This document shows, one piece after another, positions 35,337 through 46,615 of a stretch of 64,000 bases of DNA (the first letter of the stretch is position 1; every line of letters begins with the position of its first letter). Origin of the DNA: Staphylotrichum longicolle (lineage: Eukaryota; Ascomycota; Sordariomycetes; Sordariales; Chaetomiaceae); NCBI GenBank assembly GCA_019096155.1, contig JAHCVI010000001.1, positions 9,176,001 to 9,240,000 of the forward strand, read 5' to 3'. The translations under genes were made by a program, and so were the position numbers. A model generated the notes under the pieces. The model saw only the letters and a list, made by a program, of their open reading frames with translations, ran no database searches and had not been told where the DNA came from.

Positions 35337-36977
35337 ATGTCCAACATGAATAGCGACAAGGAAAAGGCATCCAGCGATGCTAATCGCAGCCAAGACGAAT
35401 ACGCCGTCGACATGCCTAGAGATCCAGACGCTCATCTCTCGCCGGAAGAAAAGGCCGAGGTGGTAAGTCCTTCCCCCTCTTTCGGATGCACATGTGAACC
35501 GCGTACGATCCTGGCACAAGCTGACACGACACGTGCGTCTCAGGAACGCCGACTTGTTTGGAGGCTGGACTGGATCCTCATGCCATGGGTAAGATTCAAG
35601 CCGATATCCCAATAGAACGTGAATAGGCTGACCCTTCAAACAGCTCTGCTTCCTCTACCTACTGGCCTTTCTTGACCGTACAAACATTGGGAATGCAAAG
35701 ATCGCCGGGTTATCGAAAGATTTGGGTCTCAGCACGCCTGCCTACAATGCCACACTCACCATCTTCTTCGTCTCGTACGCCGTCTTTGAGCCGCTCACAA
35801 ACATCCTGCTCAAGAAGCTCCGCCCATCTATCTTCATCCCTATCATCATGTAAGCCGAAGTCATTCCCTAATTACAGAATGCATGTCTTTTTGATTAACC
35901 TTAAAATCCAGGATCCTGTGGGGCGCCAGCATGCTCGGCATGGGCTTCGTCAACAGCTGGTCGGGGCTCATGGCCGCGCGATGGTTCCTCGGCCTGACCG
36001 AGGCCGGCCTCTTCCCGGGCGTCAACTACTACCTCTCCTGCTGGTACAAGCGCTCCGAGTTTGGCGTGCGCGCCGCGGTTTTCTTCTCGGCGGCCGCCAT
36101 CTCGGGCTCCTTCGGCGGTCTCCTAGCGGCGGCCATCGAAAACATGAACGGCATCGCCGGCATCGCCGGCTGGGCCTGGATTTTCATCATTGAGGGCCTC
36201 CTGACCATCGTCGTGGGCGTCGCCTCCTTCTGGATGGTCCACGACTTCCCCGACGAAGCCAAGTTCCTCTCCGACGACGACCGCGCCCGCGTCATCCGCC
36301 GGCTCAAGCTCGACCAGCAGTCGTCGGCCGAGCACGAAGAGTTCAAGATGAGCTACCTCTGGCAGGCCCTGCGCGACTGGAAGATGTGGCTGGGCATGGT
36401 CATCTACATGGGCTGCGACATGCCGCTGTACGCCTTCTCGCTCTTTCTGCCCACCATCATCTCCAACCTGGGCTGGAACACGAGCGTCGTCCGGTCCCAG
36501 CTCATGTCAGTCCCGCCGTACGTCGCCGCCGCCGTCCTGACCGTCGCCATCGGGTTCGTCGCCGACCGCACGCGGGCCCGCGGGCTGTGCAACATCGCGG
36601 TGTCCGTCTTTGGCGTCGCGGGCTTCGCCATGCTGCTCGGGAGCGACGCGCCCGCGGTGCAGTACGCCGGCACCTACCTCGCCGCGCTGGGCATCTACCC
36701 GTGCATCTCCAACACCATCAGCTGGGTGGCCAACAACGTCGAGGGCGTCTACAAGCGCGGCGTGGTGCTGGGGTTCGTCATCGGCTGGGGCAACCTCAAC
36801 GGCATCGTCAGCAGCAACGTCTACTTCAACGGGCCGCGGTACCCGGAGGGCCACGGCGTCATCATGGGCTACCTGGCCGTCTTTTTGTTTGGGGGCTCGG
36901 TGCTCATGACGTTTCTGTTGAGGAGGGAGAACGCCAAGCGCCGCAGGGGCGAGAGGGATCACTGGGTGCAGGGTTGA
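35337..36977 (+). CDS. MFS anion/vitamin permease, Dal5/Tna1 (ACS) family, frameshifted tail
   Basis: Four exons (35337-35462, 35544-35588, 35644-35849, 35912-36977) give 480 aa. About 12 transmembrane helices can be traced. Family signatures include CFLYLLAFLDRTNIGNAKIAGL in helix 1, RWFLGLTEAGLFPGVNYYLS, YKRSEFGVRAA and the central DFPDEAKFL loop. This is the anion:cation symporter group that imports allantoate, nicotinate or similar organic anions at the plasma membrane. The frame stops after RDHWVQG. The next 20 residues expected for the family (EKEIEKLGDQRPDFVYTV) are encoded in another frame up to 37036, so a one-base deletion near 36970 is likely. The lost part is a cytosolic tail and may be dispensable. 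Confidence 0.9.
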
Positions 36978-37036
36978 CCGAGAAGGAGATTGAGAAGCTC
37001 GGGGACCAGAGACCGGACTTTGTGTATACGGTTTGA
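36978..37036 (+). pseudogene. Out-of-frame continuation of the MFS C-terminal tail
   Basis: Read one frame over from the MFS gene, this stretch encodes TEKEIEKLGDQRPDFVYTV followed by TGA. That is the usual end of Dal5-type permeases. The shift lies in the short G/T-rich run at about 36970-36977. It is either a real mutation or a sequencing error. Confidence 0.7.
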
Positions 37037-39998
37037 GGTCTGAGAGGAAGGGTGGTGCGGTAGTTAACGCGCATTCAACGGTTTGCGCCGCGTTCCTGGG
37101 TGCGGCCTATTCTGGGTCTTCGGGAGGATGATCGCGTTGGGCTAGGTTTATGGTCGAGAACAGACTCGGGCCAGGTTTCGGCTTATTCTTTCCGAACAGT
37201 ATCTAGTCGGCGCCCGGGTGGTATTCTCTTTGCGATATATTTCAATGCCCAGGACTGATGGGCTTTAGCAGTGACGGTGGTTTATGAAAAAGTACCTTAT
37301 CACTTCAAGTTCCTTCCCATGCTCTGAGTGGCTCCACGTCCAGCCAGCTGCCGTCTTCATTGTTCCGTCTAGTCCCTTCTCTGCCGTATGTGTCTTTAAG
37401 AGCAGGATTTCTTTCACAATCTCCCCCAATGTATCTGACCTTTGCTCAGCAAGACAGCTACCTCCCTTTCCCTGTTCCTTATCGTCACCCCTTCCTGCTT
37501 TCTGACTTTCGTGCTCTAAGATTTGCCAGTGCAGGGATACGGAGTCAAAACCATTGTCGGTTAGAGGGTGACAATGAGCGGCGTTGAGAAAAATGCTATG
37601 TCATGTGCTACGCAGGCCATGCGAGGATGCTGCTGCCATAGGAATCACCAATATGCAGTGTTTGGACCATGACCGAAAAGATGCCGGCATCCGGTACCTA
37701 ACACCGAACCGATCGGGCGATGCGGCACCCGTCCCCGATCGATCATTGTTTGTGTTGTTTGAGACCGGGTCTTGGACTTTTCAGGGATGGTACTCTTATG
37801 CCTCGGCCGAGCTTGCCTGTCAAGCCCGGGGAAGAGGTTCTGGGGTGACTGATGCTAGAGGTAGGTAGGTATCTTTGAGGTAAGAAACAGCGGCATACAA
37901 CTTACAGTGATGGCATCGCGGGTTAGAATAACAGATCAGTGGCCATATCTCAGTGTATCCATGGGGCAGTTGGACATAAAAATGGCAACCTGGAAGTCCC
38001 CTCCCGGCTCGTACATGGCGATGCCAGGAGGACGTTGCCCAGGCTTCATGCCGAAAAAGAATGAAGCTTCTAAGGTCAAAATACGGTAACCTCACGCATT
38101 GTGTACTGCTTAGATTAATGTACTCTGAGTTTGGGGAGGATATTTTGTGAGAGCCGGGCGGTGATGCCCGGTAGGACTTTGTCTTTCCACAGTTGCGCGG
38201 AGTCTCGGACACGATGTGGCTGGCAAGACGCATGACGGTAGCACACACGCCAGGGCATCTTGGGCGGACGAGTGCTGCAGTATCACGGTTGGGACAGGAT
38301 CGTTATCTTGTGCTTGGTGACAGGCGGGCAGTGGGTAAGATGGGGCGATGGGCAGGGCAATGTGCAGATGAACATGGCCGTGTTTTGTAGGATGGGGGTG
38401 TTTGTGCTCCTCTTTCGGCTGCCAACCGTGCGGTGACTGTTGCACTTTGCATGCTGCACTCCGTGTGTGCGCGCCCGGTTTTGTGCTGTGTTACAGTGGC
38501 GTCCAGCGATGTTCCTTGGTTAGGGGTCCAGGCCTCCGGCAGCATCGGCAACCCAGGGGGCATTGAGAGCACGTTTACGGCTTGATATTGAGCTGGTGAT
38601 ATAATGTGTTTCCCTGACATTTGCCAATAAGAGACACCTGCAAAAATTGAATGCCCGCGAGGGTGGTTTCTCATGTTGTGTCACACTGAGGACACCGGCG
38701 AGATCGGGCAGCTGTTGGGGATGCAAATGATGCTTTCGAATACGGGCCGCAGCCCGTGCAGCAAGTCCGGAAGCCGGCCAGTTTAAGAAGACATTTTGAA
38801 CTATTAATGGGTTGTTCGTGCCGTTGCTTCTCGTATCAGTCCTCCGAATTGACGGTTGGACCGCAAGTTGGGCCTCACAACACTGACGTGAACCACCGTC
38901 AATGGCTGGCTGCAAGACCTCTTCGTGGGATTCATCATCAGACATCGTATCTGAAACAGGCAACATGCTGCCTCTTTTCGAGACCGTTTTGTTGGCATGG
39001 TAGACATCTTGGCGCTGCAGGGCGCGCGCATCTCCCTGCAGCTCCCCTGTGAGATGAGGCGAGCAGCCTGCCACCCCCGATGGGCCATACGGAACAGCAC
39101 CCGTCTCCACATTTCTTGCTGTCCCAGTGGTTCTTGAAAGCCATGAAAGTGGACGTGAGCCATTATCTCCTGGGTGTGTTTGGCTCTAAGATACCTTACC
39201 TGGACACGCTTGCTGCAGCGCCATGGTACTAGGGACGCACCAAAGACCTGGATCACTCATCAAACAAAACGCCGTGACTGGCCCCCACCCAAAAAAAGCC
39301 CGGCTCGGAGCCTGAGCAAGGGGGTAGCAACAATGATGCGCTGTCACGGTCGCGTGGCTGAATCTGTTTGATAGGGGATCTTGCGATTGGTGTTGGGCGG
39401 CGATGGGGATCAACCTGCATTCGTTGCTTTGACTGTCAGAGCGTTCGGCGGAGCCAAGATGGGAAATGGCACACCATGCTCGGTGAGTCATCCAACCAAC
39501 CCGAGCTGCAGCACGAGAAGGCAGCCAGAAAGGGGTAAAGAAGGCAGCCAAAAGCCTAGGCGTATGCCGGCCACTCATCGCTAGGCCCCATCAGCCAGCC
39601 TTCAACCGCTGAGCTCCAGTTGGGGGAATATAGGTATAGCTGGTCATATATCGCGCAATCCAGATTTGTTTATCTTTTGATGTTCATGGCCGTACTTGGT
39701 GCTGATATTGTCATCCACGTATTGGCCTCAGCTTGAGTCTCTAATATCAACCACCTAAGTTTTAACTCCACAGAAGTTACGAAACAGACACTAGTCTTGA
39801 GCCACTGCCCTATCCCATTTGAGCGAGTATTCATGACAACAGTCAACTGTTTCCTAACCCACCGCACAAACCGAACTCCTCCCCAGCCACAACCACACCA
39901 AGTCACCTCCACGTTTCCGTCCGTGGCTCTTAGACATCCGCATCACTCTCTCCGAACTACTTCCCAACACTCCAAATCAAAACAGCCAAGCTTCCAAC
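37037..39998. other. Long gene-poor spacer (3.0 kb)
   Basis: No convincing gene. The stretch at 39640-39998 is the C- and A-rich leader of the small Cys-rich gene. Frames at 38.5-39.3 kb overlap on both strands and look random. Confidence 0.45.
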
Positions 39999-40410
39999 AT
40001 GACCACCCCGGCTAAAAACGCCGAGATGCCGTCCAACGGCCCCGAGAAGACTGGAGTTGCCGCCGCCGCCGCAGCCACCGCCGACCTTGCTGCGGCCCCC
40101 AGAGGTGACGACAAGACGGCCACGGCGAGCCAGAACAAGAGCCAGAGCGACTGTGACGGATCCTACATTTGCGACTGCAGACTCTGGTACGTGTCCCTGC
40201 TTCCTGTTTGATTCCCAGTGCTCGTTGGGGGGTTGGAGTCGTGACGTGGTCCCTTAGCCTGCGTGTCATTCCGCATGCCACGATACTTTGATGTTTCTGT
40301 CTTTCCAGTGCGAGCAGAATGCCCACCTACTAACGCCAATGACCAGCATCTGTGGTGGTCCGGTCGACTATCCTGGCGATCTTTGCTATGTGTGCAGCAA
40401 GTTTCACTGA
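39999..40410 (+). CDS. Small cysteine-rich protein, 83 aa
   Basis: Two exons, 39999-40186 and 40347-40410, are separated by a 160-nt intron. The intron ends with a CTAAC branch site 14 nt before the CAG at 40344-40346. The N-terminal half is low-complexity and Ala/Lys/Thr-rich. After splicing, the C-terminal 33 residues read SDCDGSYICDCRLC and then ICGGPVDYPGDLCYVCSKFH, with seven cysteines. The fourth Cys codon is split by the intron, and the order strongly suggests genuine coding. An alternative acceptor at about 40309 would end after a few residues. There is no signal peptide, so a cytosolic metal-binding or disulfide mini-domain is possible. I do not recognise the family. Confidence 0.78.
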
Positions 40411-41624
40411 ATAACTTGCCCACAAGCACCCGGACTTGCAAGAAGGGCAGGGCATCTCGCCTTCTGAGGGAGACATCAGAACGAATTCGGATTCATGGCG
40501 TTGAAAGGTGGAACTGGGAGAAGCATAGGCGTTGGGACGAACTAGAAATCGGATCGCATCCAAAGGGCGTGAAGTGTCTCTCCTCTCCTCGGTGATTCCT
40601 CTGGGAAGACTACAAGTCTCACATCAGGTTCCCTATTTGATTAAGGTTGTCTCCCGAAAGCATCCTCGATCCCATGCAGCTATAGTATTCCAATCAGGTG
40701 GTGAGATGATTGGACCAACGTAGAAGAAGCGAGTCCCACGATATGTGGGATCTTTGTTGCGCGTGCTTCGAGACTTTTGTTCTCCAACTACCTGGTAGAC
40801 ATAGCCACTGGCTAGAACCTCGATGCTCTAACTTCAGCCCTGGACAGTAGCGGAGACCGCGATTTCCAATCATTTATTAGGCGTTGTTTCGAGCGGTACA
40901 TATGGGAACAGCGGGACCTGTCACAGAATGACGAACCTTGAACCTTGCCAGGCCAAACTGTCTATTTGTTTCGTCTTCTTGTTGGGAAGTTCAAATAGGC
41001 ATAGAAAAGCCGTTGCGCTAACAAAGCCCGCTGCACCCTAGCGCTGCAAAGATCCCCCGGATGGAATGATGGGGATATCCCTGTCGCCTGCGCGCAGCGG
41101 AATTTGACACAAACACTCGGGGAAATGCCTGGAAGACAAGAGGCAACAGCAGATAAGCAAGTGTTCTGACGAGGAGGGGAAGATTAGTATTTTCAAAATG
41201 CGAATACTGCCAAATGGTGGAACATTTTATCCATCTTCTGGACTGAAAGAATTTTTGAAGACGTGTGTCTCTTCTTCAGAAAAGGAACCAGAAATTCAGC
41301 ACTGACAGGGGACCAACTGATGACGGATGCCAAGTCTTGGAGTCTTGGCTGATGAAACACTGACACCGTGCCTCGAGCCATGCAAGGGGCCCCAACACTC
41401 CACCAGGGACGAACCGCTGTTCAAACGATGGGAAGCGGGATCCCAGAAGGCGGGGTTGCGACAGAGGGTGCAGCATGTGAAGGCTGTTCTTCAGAGCATT
41501 TCTCTGCTGACACCAACCCACGATTCTCGCATCTAGACAGGAGGATTCCCCACTGTGGCACTCGCACGACTGACATAGGTAAAAGTAACTATCAACTTTA
41601 GTATTCCCCCTCCAGCGCTCGACC
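40411..41624. other. Intergenic
   Basis: About 1.2 kb: the 3' flank of the Cys-rich gene and the upstream flank of the dehydrogenase gene. No gene or repeat was recognised. Confidence 0.45.
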
Positions 41625-42677
41625 ATGAACCTCGCCGTCTTCTCCGCCAAGCCCTACGACCGGGAGTATCTCTCCCTGGCCAACACGACGCGCGGCGACC
41701 CCGACTCGACCACCCACACCATCACCTTCCACGACTTTGCGCTCTCGCCCGAGACCGTCTCGCTCGCCCGCGGCGCCGACGCCGTCTGCGTCTTCGTCAA
41801 CGACGTGCTCTCGGCGCCCGTCCTGTCGGCCCTCCACGGCGAGGGGGTGCGCGCCGTGCTGCTGCGCTGCGCGGGGTACAACAACGTCGACCTCGACGCC
41901 GCCGAGAAGCTGGGCCTCTTGGTCGCCAACGTGCCATCGTACTCGCCCGAGGCCGTCGCCGAGTTCGCCGTCGCCCTCGTCCAGACGCTCAACCGCAAGA
42001 CGCACCGCGCCTACAACCGCGTGCGCGAGGGCAACTTCAACCTGGACGGCCTGATGGGCCGCACCCTGCACGGCAAGACGGTCGGCGTCGTGGGGACGGG
42101 AAAGATCGGGCTGGCGTTCGCGCGCGTCATGAGGGGGTTCGGCTGCCGCGTTTTGGCCTTCGACCCGTACCCGGGGGAGGCGTTCCGGGAGTATGGCGAG
42201 TACGTCGCGCTGGAGCGGCTGCTGGGCGAGAGCGACGTGGTCAGCCTGCACTGCCCGCTGACCGAGTCGACCAAGCACATCATCAACGGGGAGACGCTCG
42301 GGCTGATGAAGAAGGGCGCCATGCTGGTCAACACGTCGCGCGGGGGGCTGGTCAACACCGAGAGCGTGATCGCGGCGCTCAAGAGCAAGCAGCTGGGCGG
42401 GCTGGCGCTCGACGTCTACGAGGCCGAGGGTTCGCTGTTTTACCAGGACCACAGCGCCGAGATCATCCAGGACGACGAGCTGATGCGGCTGATGACCTTC
42501 CCCAACGTGCTGGTGTGCGGGCACCAGGCCTTCTTCACCGAGGAGGCGCTCACCGAGATCGCCGAGTGCACGCTGCGGAACCTGGACGACTTCTTCAACC
42601 GGATACCGTGCAAGAACTCGCTTGTCAAGCATGGTCATGTGTTGGTGAGGGCGCAGACACTGCCGGTTCGGATCTGA
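41625..42677 (+). CDS. D-lactate dehydrogenase-type 2-hydroxyacid dehydrogenase
   Basis: A single exon, 350 aa, starting at the ATG at 41625. It has the D-2-hydroxyacid dehydrogenase fold. The N-terminal substrate domain contains CAGYNNVDLDAA. The NAD-binding motif is VVGTGKIG, and HCPLTESTKHIIN follows. The catalytic triad Arg239 (NTSRGGLVNT), Glu268 (DVYEAEG) and His300 (CGHQAFFTEEA) has the same spacing (29 and 32) as in the E. coli fermentative D-lactate dehydrogenase. It should reduce pyruvate or a related 2-keto acid with NADH in the cytosol. The lack of introns and the close similarity to bacterial LdhA motifs raise the possibility of ancient transfer. Confidence 0.95.
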   Translation: MNLAVFSAKPYDREYLSLANTTRGDPDSTTHTITFHDFALSPETVSLARGADAVCVFVNDVLSAPVLSALHGEGVRAVLLRCAGYNNVDLDAAEKLGLLVANVPSYSPEAVAEFAVALVQTLNRKTHRAYNRVREGNFNLDGLMGRTLHGKTVGVVGTGKIGLAFARVMRGFGCRVLAFDPYPGEAFREYGEYVALERLLGESDVVSLHCPLTESTKHIINGETLGLMKKGAMLVNTSRGGLVNTESVIAALKSKQLGGLALDVYEAEGSLFYQDHSAEIIQDDELMRLMTFPNVLVCGHQAFFTEEALTEIAECTLRNLDDFFNRIPCKNSLVKHGHVLVRAQTLPVRI

Positions 42678-43006
42678 GGGGCGACGTTATGTTTTGCTGT
42701 GATGGCTATTTCCCACTACTGCTAGCGATTGATCCATGTTGGACTGGCGTTCTCACGACGACATGTGACTTGGGCTCTCTACCGGACGGCCGGAGCGTCG
42801 GCGTACGTTGCGTATGTTTCAATTTACTTTGCGGAGTTTAGAGGTGACTGGAGATCGTAAACCTGCTGCGCTGTACAAAAAAAATGAAGAACCATCCATT
42901 GCAACCCCCGCCGCATGCGATCTTCCCCAATAAACATCAATCACGGCAATGCAGGAGGCAAAACAGACACCCTAGCCTCACCAAGCAGGACCGCATAACC
43001 AGTCTC
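42678..43006. other. Convergent 3' spacer
   Basis: The 3' flanks of the dehydrogenase and dynamin-like genes. Nothing else was seen. Confidence 0.45.
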
Positions 43007-45643
43007 TTATCCCCGACTAGACATCCTCTTCGCCTGCCGCCTCATGGCCTCAAACTCGGCGGCGTCGGCTGAGACGTATGGGTTGTTGCTCGCATAGGCA
43101 GTAGTGTAGTACTGCTCCGGCGGCGACCCCGACGGGACATTCGCCCTCGTCGATGAGCGAGGCGGGACCGGCGAGTACGCCGCCTGGCTCTGGGCGTGGC
43201 CGTCCTCGTCGGTACGCACCTTGCCGGGCCGCGGCGGTGGTGGGGGAGGCGGAGCTTGCTGCGGCGCCCTGGACGTGGTGTAAGAATCGTTGACGGTGTT
43301 GTCCGAATTGGACGGGATCTCGGCCCTTGACAGAGCGTAGCTGGTAGGTGTTGGGGTGGGGGCGCCGGCTGGCTGCTGGGGGTATCTTGGGTCTGTCGCA
43401 GGTTCCGGACCGCGGGCTGAAGGCTGGGGTGGCGGGGTTTCTTCGATGGAAGACGGCCTGGCTCGGCGAGATGGCCTGCTGGTTGATGATGTGTGACGCT
43501 GTTTCGGAGTAGCAGTTGTGCCCTCTGGCTTGGATTCTTCGTCGTCGGATGTGTCTTCAACATCGGTAGCATCCTCGGCATACTGTAGGGCGGGTGAGCT
43601 TGGTCCAAAGGACATGTGAGACGGAGAGAAACTTACAGCTCTCAACTCTTTACGCATCGCTAGTGTCGCACAAATCTCCTTGGCCTCTTCGATTGCCTTC
43701 TTCTGAACCCTCAGCGTCTGCCTCCTGTCCCTGGTCTCCTTGTTCTCGGCTGCAATGGCCTCGATGACCTCGTTGCCCAGACGCAGCACCTCAACCGAGT
43801 CAAAAATGCTGTACATGCCCTGGAGGAGATGGCGCTCGACCACCTGGGTGATGATGTTCCTGATGAAGGTCTTTGCAGCCAGCTCGTAGTAGATCAGCAT
43901 CTTCTCCAGCACCTCTTCGGCCTCGGAGAAGGTTGCACCGTCGTTCGAGACCTTGGCGTGCCAGCTTCTTAGGCGCTCCTCGTATTCGGGGTCGTAGGGC
44001 TGGACTTCGAGGTTCATGTCTTGGGTCAAAAGATCCAGCTCGTGCTGCGCCTTGGCCATGAGCGCCTTCATCTGGAGCTCCAAGAAGTGGCGGCGCAGGG
44101 GCTCACGCATCCGTTTCGGCCACGCATAGTCGATCAGCTCGCCCAAGAACTCGTTGCACACGACGCCCAGATTGTCCTTGTGCTCCTGGGCCAGCTTGGG
44201 CCAGTACTCGGAGTAACTCTGAAAGAGCATGTACACGGCCCTCGGCTTGGGGTCCATGGGGAATTCTGAGCCTCGGATCTGGCGCAGGAGCATCTCGACT
44301 TCCTGGCTCACAAAATCCCGCTTCATGCCGTCGCCAGGTGATTCGCCTGGGGTATGTGAAGGGGCGGCCGCGAATCCGAACTTGCGGCCATGGGCGCGGA
44401 TCCTCATGGAGAAGCGGTCATTCTCCTCGGTGGCGCGGGCACGCAAGTTCTGGGCAGGAGTTCCCCTGGGATCGGCTGTGACGCGAAAGAAGTTCTTCTT
44501 GGGCGGGTTCTTGTAAAACCCGTAGACGGCGGGTATGACCAGTTCCTTGGATGCCGAAAAGAGCTCGACAAGCTCGGTCCGCATCTCCTCCGGGGTGTCC
44601 TTGGCGTCGCCGAGGGACTTGAGTTCGGTGTCGCAGTCATCAAGCGCCTTCTGGATCTGCTTGCGCAGGATGTGAACGTGCTTTCCGATATGCTGCTGCA
44701 GCTGGGTGCTGAGCTGCCGCATCAACGCATTGGCGCCACACACGGAGGGCGGAAGCGTGCTCCATTTGCCCCGGTTGAAGAAGGCGGCCTCGCCTCGTCG
44801 GCGTTCCTCGGCGCTTGGCCATGGTTGACCTGGCTCACGGGGTCCCGGGTTCAGCAAGACGTACCAGCCGAGCTTGAAGTCGTTGCGCTTGTCCTTATTC
44901 TTGACCAGGTCGATGAACTTGTCTTCGAGGCCAATGGACTCGGTAAGATCCGGCTTGGTCAGGACGCCGATGGTCCTGGAACCGTTGGGGTCGAAGTGGC
45001 GGGCCTTGGTGAGAATCGGGGCTTGAACATAGTCCGAGTTGCCACCAACGACGGCTAGGATGATGGTCCGCGAGCTCTTCATGTAGCGGTCTGAGAGCGC
45101 CTCGATGGTCTTGATGTCTTCGAGCGACTGGTCGTTGTTCGCGTTTCGGACCAAGCCGGGCAGATCAACCAGCGTCAGAAGGGGCATGTCTGGGCCTCGC
45201 TTCTCAACTACGAGAATGTCGCGGGCAGCAAAGCGGCCGGGGATGTTCTTCGGGGCAATGAGATCGACGGCGCTTCGCATCAGCTGCTCAAAGGGCATGC
45301 TGGTGTTGACGGTTCCGCCAAACTGTCTCAACCTCTCCTGCTCGGCAAAAGTCTTGTTCCTGTCTGGGATCACGGAGACAGTGATACTCGGCTGGGGTGC
45401 CCTCCGAAGGCGGATCTCGGTCGCGAACCTCGTACAAGCGCCGGCATCTCGCGGAAACGGGGTACCCGTGATGGCCTCAAGCACGGAGCTCTTCCCGGCA
45501 CTCTGGTCGCCGACCACGACGATCTGTGGTAGCTTGACATTGTCGAGCTGGGCAAACTGCAACTTGTCGATCAGGTCGAGGAGGGCACGCTGTTCGCTCG
45601 CGAGCTCTTGGGCATCAACTGCCAGCTCAAGGCGTGTGACCAT
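43007..45643 (-). CDS. Dynamin/Mx-like large GTPase
   Basis: The ATG at 45643 sits in an ideal context (CACCATGG). An earlier in-frame codon at 45676 is GTG, not ATG. Exon 1 is 45643-43637 and exon 2 is 43582-43007, giving 860 aa. The 54-nt intron (GTAAGT to CTACAG) is open in frame, so retention would add 18 residues. The GTPase domain has GDQSAGKSS (P-loop), TRFATEIRL (switch I), LVDLPG and LTKPD. The middle/stalk and GTPase-effector regions follow (to about residue 660). There is no PH domain. A Pro/Ser-rich tail (PPPPPPRPGK, PEQYY) follows, of a kind that often binds SH3 proteins. This is typical of the filamentous-fungal Mx-like dynamins of unknown membrane target. Confidence 0.92.
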   Translation of the reverse strand: MVTRLELAVDAQELASEQRALLDLIDKLQFAQLDNVKLPQIVVVGDQSAGKSSVLEAITGTPFPRDAGACTRFATEIRLRRAPQPSITVSVIPDRNKTFAEQERLRQFGGTVNTSMPFEQLMRSAVDLIAPKNIPGRFAARDILVVEKRGPDMPLLTLVDLPGLVRNANNDQSLEDIKTIEALSDRYMKSSRTIILAVVGGNSDYVQAPILTKARHFDPNGSRTIGVLTKPDLTESIGLEDKFIDLVKNKDKRNDFKLGWYVLLNPGPREPGQPWPSAEERRRGEAAFFNRGKWSTLPPSVCGANALMRQLSTQLQQHIGKHVHILRKQIQKALDDCDTELKSLGDAKDTPEEMRTELVELFSASKELVIPAVYGFYKNPPKKNFFRVTADPRGTPAQNLRARATEENDRFSMRIRAHGRKFGFAAAPSHTPGESPGDGMKRDFVSQEVEMLLRQIRGSEFPMDPKPRAVYMLFQSYSEYWPKLAQEHKDNLGVVCNEFLGELIDYAWPKRMREPLRRHFLELQMKALMAKAQHELDLLTQDMNLEVQPYDPEYEERLRSWHAKVSNDGATFSEAEEVLEKMLIYYELAAKTFIRNIITQVVERHLLQGMYSIFDSVEVLRLGNEVIEAIAAENKETRDRRQTLRVQKKAIEEAKEICATLAMRKELRAVSFSPSHMSFGPSSPALQYAEDATDVEDTSDDEESKPEGTTATPKQRHTSSTSRPSRRARPSSIEETPPPQPSARGPEPATDPRYPQQPAGAPTPTPTSYALSRAEIPSNSDNTVNDSYTTSRAPQQAPPPPPPPRPGKVRTDEDGHAQSQAAYSPVPPRSSTRANVPSGSPPEQYYTTAYASNNPYVSADAAEFEAMRRQAKRMSSRG

Positions 45644-46615
45644 GGTGAGGTGGGGTGAACAGGGAGAGTGGCTCACTGAGAAACAGCAAGAGCAGTGCCA
45701 CTTGATTCAGTAAAGGGAGAGAGAGATGAGGAGAGTTGAGGGAGGATCAAGAAGAGCTAGATGAAACCACGAGGCTTCAGGGCCCTGTGGCTTTTATTGA
45801 GAACATCAAGCACATCTCGGCCTGCGTTGTGTCGCCACAGCCAAGGGCGTCGGCCGCGTGGCCCAAGGAAAATGTACACATCCCCCCCCTGTACAACCTG
45901 GCTCAGATGTCGGGCGTGGGGATGAGAGGGCAGCCTCGTCCGCCCGTTCTGGGTGTGGACCAGTTGCCTAGACCCATTGGTGGCCGCTGGACGACGCCCG
46001 GTGACGACGGGCGACGACGCCTGGACGCGTCAGTGGATTGAACCCTTAACGTTGCTCGTCAGTCGCCCAGAAAACACTCCGGCACACAATGGACAGCCAC
46101 AGTGGCAACCCGCAATAGTAAAAAGAAGCTGCCATTGGTGTGGACTCGGTGTGTGTCTCTTCTCTTCCTCTGCAGTCTGCACTCAAGGTGCTGGATGACG
46201 AGGCATCCAATCCCGAAGAGTGAGGAAAGGAGACGCCTCGAGGGTTCCGCTCCAAAGAGGCGGAAATGGCGGGGCGCCTTGGCATCGGAGCTGCTTCGAA
46301 CTGCTGTGAGGGAGTTGAGGTGGCGTTGCTGCGCCACATGTGGCAGTAGACCAGGCTCCCCGGCACTTCTGGGTGGGTAGGCTGTTCGCTGCCTGCCGGG
46401 GCAGCCATCGCTGGTCACGTCACTGCGCAGCTGTGAGCTCCACTGATTGCTGCGACTGGTTGGCCGCCAAGCTTGGTTGCATGACCCTCTCTCGACCCTC
46501 TCCATCTCGCACTCACACGACCCAGCGCTCTCGGATGTCCATGTCGACACCAGTTGTCCCATCGCTTGCCCCAACGCATCACGCTTCCAGGTGAAGCGCG
46601 TCGCAAGCGGCAGCC
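45644..46615. other. Divergent promoter region
   Basis: Upstream flank shared by the dynamin-like gene (minus) and the CSC1-like gene (plus). No gene or repeat was recognised. Confidence 0.45.

Noticed and set aside
38520..39256. Two minus-strand frames of 196 and 150 codons
   Set aside because: They overlap each other, have random composition and no conserved motif.
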